From assembly GCA_002303765.1 (NCBI GenBank), contig DBCB01000289.1:1-13088 (forward strand): a stretch of DNA of 13,088 nucleotides. The letters are read 5' to 3'. Shown here one piece after another: positions 1 through 6,631 of the stretch. The position numbers were made by a program, and so were the translations under genes. Under the pieces are notes generated by a model. That model was not told the origin of the DNA. It saw only the letters and a program-made list of their open reading frames with translations, and did no database searches. Source of the stretch: Planctomycetaceae bacterium UBA969 (GTDB lineage Bacteria > Planctomycetota > Planctomycetia > Gemmatales > Gemmataceae). Each line of letters opens with the position of its first letter. The first letter of the stretch is position 1.

Positions 1-334
1 CTACATCTTTATCCAACCCAACACAAAGAGTAAAAGGATCTGAACCAGAATAAGGAATACCAAGAATTTCCAATAACGCTGGAACCCGTGCTTCTCTGGC
101 CCTGCTTGCACCACGCCCTTCAGCAAAGTTAAAGACAAAATCAGGACGATCATTAATGAGGGCCGCTGGTAACTCGGGTGACTCAGCAAAATATATAATT
201 TGATGATTTTTTGACGCTAGAACCGCACCGATTGCATGCATTGTTTCTGGTGAATCAAATTCTTCCTCGAAATCATCAGTGTGCGTATGTTTGATTAAGC
301 CTGATTTTAAATTGCAAACAATCCCTATTTTCAT
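1..334 (-). CDS. D-alanine-D-alanine ligase-like ATP-grasp protein, N-terminal part (cut by left edge)
   Basis: The minus-strand frame opens with ATG at 334-332 and stays open to the window edge, giving 111 residues and no stop. It begins MKIGIVCNLKSG and later reads DFVFNFAEGRG, then a LLEILGIPYSGSDP stretch and a CVGLDK motif. This pattern (Asn-Phe-Ala-Glu-Gly, Leu-Gly-Ile-Pro-Tyr-x-Gly-Ser, then Asp-Lys) is typical of the N-terminal and early ATP-grasp region of D-Ala-D-Ala ligase homologues, which form a peptide or amide bond using ATP through an acyl-phosphate. The catalytic ATP-grasp core lies beyond the edge, so the substrate cannot be read. A purine-rich ribosome-binding site (GGGGAG, 339-344) sits four bases before the ATG. 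The gene follows kamA on the same strand, 71 bases away, with a terminator hairpin between them. It is more likely a specialised ligase-like paralogue than the cell-wall Ddl, because the early part reads differently from classical Ddl; this is inference. Confidence 0.82.
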   Translation of the reverse strand, partial: MKIGIVCNLKSGLIKHTHTDDFEEEFDSPETMHAIGAVLASKNHQIIYFAESPELPAALINDRPDFVFNFAEGRGASRAREARVPALLEILGIPYSGSDPFTLCVGLDKDV

Positions 335-345
335 GATACTCCCCA

Positions 346-388
346 ACAACAAAAATAAAGCCGCCAAGTATACAACCTGGCGGCTTTA
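346..388 (-). terminator. Rho-independent terminator between kamA and the ATP-grasp gene
   Basis: A perfect 11-bp stem is formed by 356-366 (TAAAGCCGCCA) and 378-388 (TGGCGGCTTTA), with an 11-base loop. Read on the minus strand, the stem is followed by a T-rich run (TTTATTTTTGTTGTT, about 358-344). This is a textbook intrinsic terminator for kamA, whose stop codon is at 406-408. On the plus strand the hairpin is followed by AAATTAAC, so it is not an obvious terminator in that direction. It ends only a few bases before the ribosome-binding site of the next gene. Confidence 0.85.
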
Positions 389-405
389 AATTAACTTAAA
401 TACCC

Positions 406-1863
406 CTAGCGGGCCTTCCTTCCAGGAGCAACTTTCTTTTTAATACCTAACTCAATTAAAGAATCAGGCACAGTTTCATTTTCAGACGAACCATTATCAC
501 CTGAAGAGCAACCAGAGGAAGCTTCTTCAGCAGAAACAGTAGCAAGGTTCATTTGACGGCGAATCATTCGTTCAGCATTTTCAGGGATTAAAGCTGATTT
601 ACTGCCCTGAAGAAGCGAACTAACGCCTCGCGTTCTGCCTTGGTCATTACTTTGCAAAGGCTTATCCTCGGCTTGATAACGAACAAGCATGCCTTCATAA
701 TTACGAAGTACAACAGCATCATCAGAAGCAGAGACTACATAATTTGGCATGACAGGAACTTTACCGCCACCGTGCGGGCTATCCACAACATACGTCGGAA
801 TACCCAAGCCAGACATATGACCACGAAGACCTTCCATGATTTCCATGCCCTTCCAGATAGAAGTGCGGAAATGCCCAGCACCAATAACAGGATCGCAATG
901 AAAAATGTAATAAGGTCGGACTTTAATACGAAGCAAACCTCGCATCAACTTACGCATAGTATCTAGGGAATCATTAACCCCTTTAAGAAGTACCGTGTGA
1001 TTATTAACAGGAATCCCAGCCCTCAACAAAGACATGCAAACCTTCGCAGATTCTGCAGAAATCTCGTTAGGATGATTAAAGTGAGTCTGAATCCAAACTT
1101 TACCCACCGAGGCTAAAAGATCAATCAAGGACTGATCAAACAATCGCTGAGGCAAAGTAACGGGAACCCGAGTTCCTATACGAATTACATCAACGTGGGG
1201 AATAGCAGCAAGATTTTCGAGAAAGAATTTAAGTTTTGTAATCGGAAGGGTCAAAGGATCCCCACCTGAAACAATAACGTCACGAATTTCAGAATGATCA
1301 CGAACGTATTCAACCATACGTTCGTCATTACGGCTGATTGAATCCCAACCACCACGAACCATAGTAGCTCGCTTGCGGGTACAAAACCTGCAATACATAG
1401 AGCAAACATGTGTGGTAACAAGCAAAGCCCTATCAGGATACCTATGTGTCAAACCTGGAACAGGGGAATCCTTGTCTTCTTCCAAAGGATCAGACAATTC
1501 ATACCCAGATGGGTTTGTGAGTTCCAATGGTGAAGGAATAGACTGAAGCCTAATCGGGTCATCATGGTCTTCAGGATTAATCAGAGAGAAGTAATAAGGG
1601 GGAATCGCAGTTTTGTACTCGGTTTCCAATGACCCTATGGCTTCCATTTCCTCAGGACTAAAGGCAATTAACCCCTTGAGTTGTCTGACCGATCGTATGG
1701 CATTTTGGGATTGCCAACGCCAGTCGTTCCATTGGTGATCCGGAACATCGCGCCAAATAGGATGACGCTTCGGCTTACCGGGAGGTTCTTCGCTATCGCC
1801 ACCCCCGAATTGATCGGCGAATGGAACGGGTGCCACCTCGGCTCGCACATCGGATTCACTCAT
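406..1863 (-). CDS. kamA: L-lysine 2,3-aminomutase (KamA family, radical SAM, PLP-dependent)
   Basis: Predicted to convert L-lysine to L-beta-lysine by a radical mechanism using S-adenosylmethionine, a [4Fe-4S] cluster and PLP. Using the ATG at 1863 (485 aa), the cluster motif CSMYCRFC has Cys154, Cys158 and Cys161 and is followed by TRKR. The C-terminal half has FHCDPVIGAGHFRT (Asp324) and YVVDSPHGGGKVPVMPNY (Asp361, PLP lysine Lys368). Both aspartates that hold the lysine side chain in clostridial KamA are present; the related glutamate aminomutases have other residues there. These features and the full C-terminal region argue for KamA over the shorter EF-P enzyme EpmB. After about residue 395 there is a roughly 90-residue extension with a Ser/Gly/Glu-rich stretch and a basic end (KKKVAPGRKAR). 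An upstream in-frame TTG (1881) exists, but it overlaps the ribosome-binding site GGAGG that serves the ATG, so the ATG is preferred. The next gene downstream is an ATP-grasp ligase. Confidence 0.95.
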   Translation of the reverse strand: MSESDVRAEVAPVPFADQFGGGDSEEPPGKPKRHPIWRDVPDHQWNDWRWQSQNAIRSVRQLKGLIAFSPEEMEAIGSLETEYKTAIPPYYFSLINPEDHDDPIRLQSIPSPLELTNPSGYELSDPLEEDKDSPVPGLTHRYPDRALLVTTHVCSMYCRFCTRKRATMVRGGWDSISRNDERMVEYVRDHSEIRDVIVSGGDPLTLPITKLKFFLENLAAIPHVDVIRIGTRVPVTLPQRLFDQSLIDLLASVGKVWIQTHFNHPNEISAESAKVCMSLLRAGIPVNNHTVLLKGVNDSLDTMRKLMRGLLRIKVRPYYIFHCDPVIGAGHFRTSIWKGMEIMEGLRGHMSGLGIPTYVVDSPHGGGKVPVMPNYVVSASDDAVVLRNYEGMLVRYQAEDKPLQSNDQGRTRGVSSLLQGSKSALIPENAERMIRRQMNLATVSAEEASSGCSSGDNGSSENETVPDSLIELGIKKKVAPGRKAR

Positions 1864-1874
1864 AAACCTTATAA

Positions 1875-1879
1875 CCTCC
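1875..1879 (-). promoter_or_regulatory. Ribosome-binding site of kamA
   Basis: GGAGG on the minus strand, 11 bases before the ATG at 1863, with a second AAGG closer in. It lies where the alternative TTG start would begin, so it decides in favour of the ATG and a 485-residue protein. Confidence 0.6.
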
Positions 1880-1972
1880 AAAAGAACTCTGAAATCTTGC
1901 CTATTAACTTAATACCCAAGAAATATAACACCTGTTATTTTCAGCTGCACAAGTCAGGCACAACATGGAGCG

Positions 1973-2000
1973 ATCATAACGATAACTTCCTAAATTACAA
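1973..2000 (-). promoter_or_regulatory. Candidate sigma70-type promoter for kamA
   Basis: On the minus strand TTGTAA (1995-2000) is followed after 16 bases by TATGAT (1973-1978), matching the -35 box at four of six positions and the -10 box at five of six. It would give a leader of about 100 bases before the kamA ATG. A weaker alternative (TTGTGC, 18 bases, TTATAT) lies closer to the gene. Found by inspection only. Confidence 0.4.
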
Positions 2001-2103
2001 GAGTTTCCTTCTTGAACAATCCACTCCATTTGCATATTAGTCACAATTTGAACGCCACTTGTCAACACCAACAATCAATTCTTCAATCATAAACAACATT
2101 AAG

Positions 2104-2132
2104 TTGAGTCTCACCAAACAAGAAGATATCAT
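2104..2132 (+). promoter_or_regulatory. Candidate sigma70-type promoter for the HEAT-repeat/methyltransferase genes
   Basis: TTGAGT (2104-2109), a 17-base spacer, then TATCAT (2127-2132). This predicts a start near 2139 and a leader of about 30 bases that contains the ribosome-binding site GGAG (2157-2160), seven bases before the ATG at 2168. Confidence 0.45.
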
Positions 2133-2167
2133 GGAAGTGTGATGACTAACCTTAACGGAGAACATAG

Positions 2168-2821
2168 ATGAGACATTTCCTTTCAGCATTTTTTTTTGGT
2201 GCATGCATTTGCACATTTATCAGCGCAGAAGACACGAATAAACTTATTCTGCAAATGAAAAACAAGGATCCCGAAATACGGAGATCCGCTGCAAAAGCAC
2301 TGGGTGAGAATGGCGAAGATGATTCAAAAACTACGGCTGCTTTAATACTTGGACTTCAAGACAAAGATGCTTTTGTAAGAAGATTTTCTGCCCAATCACT
2401 CGGAAATTTAAAAACTCAAAACAAAGATGCAATCCCTGCACTTGCATCTTTACTAAACAATATTGATGATAAAAAAGAGAATCAAAACGCAGCTGCAATT
2501 TCTCTTGGCAAAATCGGGGCTTCTAGTTTCTCTGTTCTGCATTCTGCTTTCATAGACAAATCTAAACCCACGAACATCCGCGAAAAAGCAATTGATGCAA
2601 TCGGATCCCTAGGCAAGGATGGAAAATCTGCAGTCCCTGATCTCATGGAAACATTGAAAGATAATGACCTTCGTTTTGCTTCCGCTGTTGCACTAGGAAA
2701 AATTGGTTCCGAAGCCAAGCAAGCAAAAGAATCCCTCAAGTTAATTGTCGAAGACAAAAAACAGAGGGATAAATCTTTCAAAGATGCAGCTTCGGCAGCT
2801 TTGAAAAACATTGGGAACTAA
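2168..2821 (+). CDS. Exported HEAT-repeat protein (PBS-lyase-like repeats)
   Basis: A 217-residue protein. Residues 1-20 form a signal peptide (short basic start, hydrophobic FLSAFFFGACICTFIS core, likely cleavage after FISA). The rest is a run of about six HEAT-like helical repeats, recognisable by recurrent D-x-x-x-R-x-x-A-A-x-A-L-G-x-x-G units: RRSAAKALGENG, RRFSAQSLGNL, AAAISLGKIG, REKAIDAIGSLG, RFASAVALGKIG and KDAASAALKNIG. Such solenoids are protein-protein interaction scaffolds; no catalytic residues are evident, so it is unlikely to be a phycobilin lyase despite the family name. A lipoprotein reading using FGAC is possible but poor, because the -3 position is Phe. The ribosome-binding site GGAG is well placed. 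The methyltransferase gene follows closely on the same strand and is probably cotranscribed. Partner and role unknown. Confidence 0.85.
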   Translation: MRHFLSAFFFGACICTFISAEDTNKLILQMKNKDPEIRRSAAKALGENGEDDSKTTAALILGLQDKDAFVRRFSAQSLGNLKTQNKDAIPALASLLNNIDDKKENQNAAAISLGKIGASSFSVLHSAFIDKSKPTNIREKAIDAIGSLGKDGKSAVPDLMETLKDNDLRFASAVALGKIGSEAKQAKESLKLIVEDKKQRDKSFKDAASAALKNIGN

Positions 2822-2848
2822 TTCTAACCTTTGTCAGGCACTGCAGGC

Positions 2849-3637
2849 ATGAGCTTTAATTCTTCTTCACCGCCAGATTGGCTCATGCCTGAGGGTGTCA
2901 GCAAAACTCAGTGGGAATACATATCAAACCAGTATATAGCGGCAAACTATGATTCCTCGCTAAAAGACAACCCCGCTTTCCAACAAGATCTAAGTTTTCT
3001 CGAAAAGCATTTTACTAAAGCCGGCATTATTATTGACCTTGGCTGTGGAACTGGAAGAGTTGCAGACTTTTTAACCAAAAAGAGCCACAAGGTTTTAGGA
3101 GTCGACCTATCAGCCCCAATGCTTTTAGAAGCCAGCAATAAAAAAATCAATGGGTCAAATTTATTCCTTCGGGCAAATATGATTGATCTATCCTTCATTT
3201 GCCCCAGCTCCATTGATTATTCGTCATGCCTTTTCAGTAGTTTTGGCATGATATTGGATGAACGACATCGTATTGCAATGCTTAATGAAATCCACCGCGT
3301 ATTAAAACCTGGAGGGCAATTTATTCTCCATGTGCATAACTTGTGGTCAGCGGCACAAGGTCTTCAAGGTTACAAATGGTTGGCGCAGGATTTTAGCCGA
3401 AGATTAAGACGATCGAAACATTTTGGGAACAGATTATTGCCCATTCACCAAGGTATTTGTGGCTTAACCTTACACTTATTTACATGGCAAGAAATTGCCA
3501 ACCTGCTTAAACAAACCAATTTTAAAATAGACGAAACACTATCGCTAGGAGATCCATCTTGGGTAGCAACCGAATCACCCGGCCTAGTTAAAAAACTTTT
3601 TGCACATGGTTTTCTAATTTCATGCAAAAAGATATAG
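2849..3637 (+). CDS. Class I SAM-dependent methyltransferase
   Basis: A 262-residue cytoplasmic protein with a Rossmann-type methyltransferase fold. Motif I is IIDLGCGTGR (about 61-70), the acidic SAM-ribose strand end is GVDLSAPML (about 84-92), and the later HRVLKPGGQFILHVHN stretch (about 149-164) is the post-motif III signature of the Methyltransf_11/25 group. The C-terminal part (FTWQEIANLLKQTNF onward) resembles the usual substrate-side region of small-molecule methyltransferases. The substrate cannot be read from sequence. The start is uncertain: the ATG at 2849 is chosen, but an in-frame TTG at 2831 would add six residues, and neither has a good ribosome-binding site. It begins 27 bases after the HEAT-repeat gene and is probably translated from the same message. 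A weak 5-bp hairpin (3638-3653) follows the stop but lacks a T-run. Confidence 0.85.
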   Translation: MSFNSSSPPDWLMPEGVSKTQWEYISNQYIAANYDSSLKDNPAFQQDLSFLEKHFTKAGIIIDLGCGTGRVADFLTKKSHKVLGVDLSAPMLLEASNKKINGSNLFLRANMIDLSFICPSSIDYSSCLFSSFGMILDERHRIAMLNEIHRVLKPGGQFILHVHNLWSAAQGLQGYKWLAQDFSRRLRRSKHFGNRLLPIHQGICGLTLHLFTWQEIANLLKQTNFKIDETLSLGDPSWVATESPGLVKKLFAHGFLISCKKI

Positions 3638-3819
3638 GGTCAAACTGGTGACCAAAACTGTCGCAGATCACGTTAAATTATACATATCTAACGAACTTAA
3701 CGATTATAACTTTATGTTTTAAATAGTTTATTGCTTAAATTTAACGGTAGATGTGGTATTCCAATGAATAAAGAATTATTTTAGGTAGTCCTTTTCTATT
3801 GACTAGGTAAATACTAACC
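3638..3819. other. Intergenic region between the methyltransferase and FHA genes
   Basis: A very AT-rich 182-base gap. It starts with a short inverted repeat (GGTCA/TGACC, 3638-3653) and contains several TTAACG-type words, including one imperfect inverted pair. No clear promoter with both boxes, no terminator with a T-run and no RNA gene was found. Confidence 0.5.
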
Positions 3820-4275
3820 ATGCGATTTCGATTAGTGCCTCTGGAAGGCGGTAACACTATCGAGTTATCACGAGATCTTACGGTCGTAGGCCGCAAGGAA
3901 GATTGTGATTTACGCTTGGATCATAAGTCCATATCAAAGTTCCATTGTGTAATAGTAAAGATGGAAAATACGTTACTAATTCGGGATCTGGGAAGCACTA
4001 ATGGAACCGTGGTAAACGGAAAAAAAATTCGTCGAGCAACTTTAAAAAACAATGATTGTTTAAACATTGCCAATTTACCCTTTCGAGTGCAAATAAGTGC
4101 CGGTGATGCAGTTGAAAAAAAACCTCAATTTGAAGGAACAATTCAAATAAATAATCGGGATGAAGAACCTAACGACAAGAATGATGATGATAAAAATTCT
4201 GACTCGTTCAAAATGAACAACAATGATGTTGTACAAAACAATGATTTGCCTGATACTTACCCTACCAATAATTAA
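3820..4275 (+). CDS. Small FHA-domain protein with an Asn/Asp-rich tail
   Basis: A 151-residue protein that is almost only a forkhead-associated domain, a phosphothreonine-peptide-binding module. Residues 1-95 contain the hallmarks in order: GR at 24-25, CDLRLDHKSISKFH at 29-42 (Ser37 and His42 of the Ser-x-x-His region), and DLGSTNGTVVNG at 56-67 with the conserved Asn61-Gly62. These are the residues that contact the phosphate and the +3 side chain in known FHA domains, so it is probably a competent binder. Residues 100-151 form a low-complexity tail dominated by Asn, Asp, Glu and Lys, likely disordered. There is no signal peptide or membrane segment. The upstream ribosome-binding site is weak (AGG at 3805-3807, twelve bases before the ATG). 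Kinase partners are not in the window. The stop codon overlaps that of the convergent bioF. Confidence 0.9.
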   Translation: MRFRLVPLEGGNTIELSRDLTVVGRKEDCDLRLDHKSISKFHCVIVKMENTLLIRDLGSTNGTVVNGKKIRRATLKNNDCLNIANLPFRVQISAGDAVEKKPQFEGTIQINNRDEEPNDKNDDDKNSDSFKMNNNDVVQNNDLPDTYPTNN

Positions 4276-5492
4276 TTCTGACTTAATACTAATTTTAACT
4301 TTAAAAGAAAATCATTTACTAATTCATGGCTATGGAAAGCTGTGATGGAAATACGAAGCCTTGACGAATTTTCGGGAACGGAAGGCGGACGAATTGGCGG
4401 CACCAAATACCCCTGTTCCAATAAACTCTTAGAAATACGCATTGTTTTTTCCGCATCCCCAAAAATAACAGGAATGATATGGCTTTCTGATTGGCCAATA
4501 TCAAGGCCCATTTCAACAAGTTTGCTGCGCAAATATGCAGAAAGCGAATTAACGTAAGCCATACGGCTATTATCTTTAATAATTAGCTTTAATACAGTTC
4601 TAGCTGCTGCAACGCAAACGGGTGAAAGAGCGGTAGAAAAAATATAAGAACGAGCTTTGTTTTTAATTAGTGTTATTATTTTCTTGTTGGCGCAGACAAA
4701 ACCACCCTGCGAAGCCAAGGCTTTACTTAAAGTTCCTAGTTTTATAACCCTGCTCTTCCAGTCGAGCCCAACCGGGAATGTATCAGTCAAGCCTCGTGCA
4801 TCAACGCCCGTAACCCCTGTAGCGTGGGCCTCATCAAGAATTAACATGGCGTCATTTTTCAAAGCAATTTGAAAAAGTTTTTCAATTGGTGCATGATCAC
4901 CATCCATGCTGAAAAGGGTATCTGTGATAATCCATAACTTTCTAAAATTACGCTTGGCCCGTAGAATTAAATCCTGAAGATGATCACAATCTTTGTGCTT
5001 AAAAAACCTCAGGGTTGCACGAGAAAGCCTGCAGCCATCAATAATACTGGCATGATTCAAAGCATCAGAAAGAATTAAATCTTTAGGATGAACTAAAGCA
5101 GAGATAGTTCCAAGATTGACACCAAATCCACTGGAAAAGACAAGCGCATCATCAAAGCCCTCCCATTGTGCAATTTCTCGTTCGAGAGCCCGATGAATTT
5201 GCGTGTATCCAGAAACCAAGGGCGATGCTCCAGCACCAACACCATAAGAATGAAGCGCCTTGCGAACTGAATGATTAACAGCAGGGTGTTTTGAAAAAGC
5301 CAAGTAATCACTAGAGGCAAAATTAACAAGCTTTTTCTTACGATAAACAATGGAACCATCTGGACAGAACTTAAGTGCCTTGCGAAATCGTTTCAGTCCA
5401 GCATTAGAAATAATATCCAATTCATGCTGGACCCAGTCCAAATGATCAGCGGAATGAGATTCAGGATTTTCCAATTTATCTTGCAATCCCAA
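4272..5492 (-). CDS. bioF: 8-amino-7-oxononanoate (KAPA) synthase
   Basis: PLP enzyme of the alpha-oxoamine synthase family. It condenses pimeloyl-thioester with L-alanine to KAPA, the first committed step of biotin ring assembly. With the TTG start at 5492 it has 406 aa, close to the usual length. Visible features are NFASSDYLAFSKHP (57-70), GVGAGASPLVSGY (84-96), NHASIIDG with His147, LDEAHATGVTG with Asp219 or 220 and His223, the PLP lysine in KLGTLSKALASQGGF (Lys257), and the RPPSVP C-terminal loop (368-373) typical of BioF and related enzymes. Because family members (KBL, CqsA-like) are similar, the BioF call rests also on its position directly after bioB. There is no ATG in a suitable place: the TTG at 5492 lies two bases after the bioB stop and lacks a clear ribosome-binding site, suggesting translational coupling. 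Another TTG at 5486 is possible. Confidence 0.92.
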   Translation of the reverse strand: MGLQDKLENPESHSADHLDWVQHELDIISNAGLKRFRKALKFCPDGSIVYRKKKLVNFASSDYLAFSKHPAVNHSVRKALHSYGVGAGASPLVSGYTQIHRALEREIAQWEGFDDALVFSSGFGVNLGTISALVHPKDLILSDALNHASIIDGCRLSRATLRFFKHKDCDHLQDLILRAKRNFRKLWIITDTLFSMDGDHAPIEKLFQIALKNDAMLILDEAHATGVTGVDARGLTDTFPVGLDWKSRVIKLGTLSKALASQGGFVCANKKIITLIKNKARSYIFSTALSPVCVAAARTVLKLIIKDNSRMAYVNSLSAYLRSKLVEMGLDIGQSESHIIPVIFGDAEKTMRISKSLLEQGYLVPPIRPPSVPENSSRLRISITAFHSHELVNDFLLKLKLVLSQN

Positions 5493-5494
5493 GA

Positions 5495-6577
5495 TTAAAA
5501 GTTCAATACGGGCAGTTGTAAAAGCGACCCTTTAGAATGTGGAACGTGTTCAGATTCTGGAATCGATTCATCCAAATCACCAACACGGTCGTCCTGCCAT
5601 TCAAGTTCCAGATCGCTAATCATTTGTAAATCTTCCTGATTAGCCCGACCATAAGTTGAAAGATAATTGCCGATTAGGCCACTAGTGCCACCGACATAAA
5701 AAATCCAACTTTGTAGGTCACGAAGATTTTTCTCTCTTCCACCAGCAACTTTCAAATCTTGCTTGGGAAGGATCAAACGCATAACAGCAATAATCTTTAA
5801 GATTTCCATTGGCTTAAGTTTAGGCTCATTCTCAAGGGGAGTGCCTGCAATAGGATGGAGAAAATTAAGCGGTACAACATGAGGATTAAGCTCTTTCAAG
5901 CTAAATCCAAGGCTGACACGATCATCAACACTTTCGCCCATTCCAAAAATACAACCACAGCACGCCTCTAGGCCAACCTTTTGTGCAAGTTTGACGGTAT
6001 CAACACGATCCTGCCAAGAATGAGTGGTAACAATTTTGGGGTAAAACTCTTTGGAAGTTTCAAGATTATGATTAATTCTGCGAATACCAGCGGCTTTTAA
6101 ATCTCTAGCTTGCGATTCATTTAAAGTGCCAAGAGTTGCACAATGGGTGATCCCATCAACCTTCTTCATGGCCCCGATTGCTTCCATGATTTTGGGCCAT
6201 TCCTTTTTGTTTGGCCCCCTACCACTATTAACAATGCCAAATGCGCTGGCCCCATTATCTCGAGCACTAGTACACGCTTTTTCAACATCATCCCCATCCA
6301 TCATGGGGTAAGCGTTAACATCAGCATCATAATGAGCACTTTGGGCACAGAATTTACAATCTTCGCTGCAATTCCCAAATTTGGTAGGAAGAATGCTGCA
6401 AAAAGTAACTTTATTACCATGGAAATGCCTACGGACTTTATTAGCAGCATAGAACAAGTCATAAAGTTCACCGCCCTGAACAAGGAGAAGTTGCTTGGCT
6501 TCATCCCTTGTAATATCCCCGCCTGAAATAATCCGATTGGCGATAGAAAGAAAATCAATTGAAGATTGCTGCACCAT
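5495..6577 (-). CDS. bioB: Biotin synthase (variant auxiliary cluster site)
   Basis: Radical SAM enzyme that inserts sulfur into dethiobiotin, the last step of biotin synthesis. The 360-residue protein has the radical-SAM motif CSEDCKFC (Cys70, Cys74, Cys77), THCATLGTLNESQ (Cys146), NHNLETS (170-175) and LEACCGCIFGMGES (Cys206, 207, 209). The C-terminal half contains KVAGGREKNLRDLQSW and GLIGNYLSTYGR. Compared with E. coli BioB, the residues aligning with the [2Fe-2S] ligands Cys128 and Cys188 are present, but the Cys97 position is Gly114 (AFGIVNSGRGP) and the Arg260 position is Lys276. Two extra cysteines sit in the CCGC motif. The acidic C-terminal tail after about 322 is not part of the core. 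The ATG is supported by AGGGG on the minus strand eight bases upstream. bioF follows after two bases; a small membrane-protein gene lies 54 bases upstream. Confidence 0.96.
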   Translation of the reverse strand: MVQQSSIDFLSIANRIISGGDITRDEAKQLLLVQGGELYDLFYAANKVRRHFHGNKVTFCSILPTKFGNCSEDCKFCAQSAHYDADVNAYPMMDGDDVEKACTSARDNGASAFGIVNSGRGPNKKEWPKIMEAIGAMKKVDGITHCATLGTLNESQARDLKAAGIRRINHNLETSKEFYPKIVTTHSWQDRVDTVKLAQKVGLEACCGCIFGMGESVDDRVSLGFSLKELNPHVVPLNFLHPIAGTPLENEPKLKPMEILKIIAVMRLILPKQDLKVAGGREKNLRDLQSWIFYVGGTSGLIGNYLSTYGRANQEDLQMISDLELEWQDDRVGDLDESIPESEHVPHSKGSLLQLPVLNF

Positions 6578-6631
6578 ATATGAACCCCTAAAGCTATAAG
6601 GTTAAAGTCAAAAATCCCAACGGAAATCATT

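Larger units (their letters stand above)
1864..2167. other. Divergent intergenic region between kamA and the HEAT-repeat gene
   Basis: This 304-base stretch separates two divergent genes. It holds candidate promoters for both directions, listed separately, and ribosome-binding sites at each end. No RNA gene, repeat or convincing coding frame was seen. An open plus-strand frame across the left part is antisense to the kamA 5' end and shows no protein-like character. Confidence 0.6.

Noticed and set aside
1..189. Minus-strand 62-residue open frame with hydrophobic stretches at the left edge.
   Set aside because: It lies inside the ATP-grasp gene in another frame; the overlapping frame that starts at 334 has clear family motifs and a ribosome-binding site.
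406..1863. Identification of the aminomutase as EpmB (EF-P lysine modification).
   Set aside because: It has both substrate aspartates and the long C-terminal region of KamA, and no epmA or efp is adjacent in the window.
1681..2040. Plus-strand 119-residue open frame across the kamA 5' end and the divergent region.
   Set aside because: Mostly antisense to kamA, no ribosome-binding site, and no recognisable protein features.
2168..2821. HEAT-repeat protein as a phycobilisome lyase.
   Set aside because: The resemblance is only to the generic repeat; the protein has a signal peptide and nothing else in the window relates to phycobilins.
3638..3653. Small hairpin (GGTCA/TGACC) right after the methyltransferase stop.
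   Set aside because: Only five base pairs and followed by an A-run on the plus strand, so not a credible intrinsic terminator.
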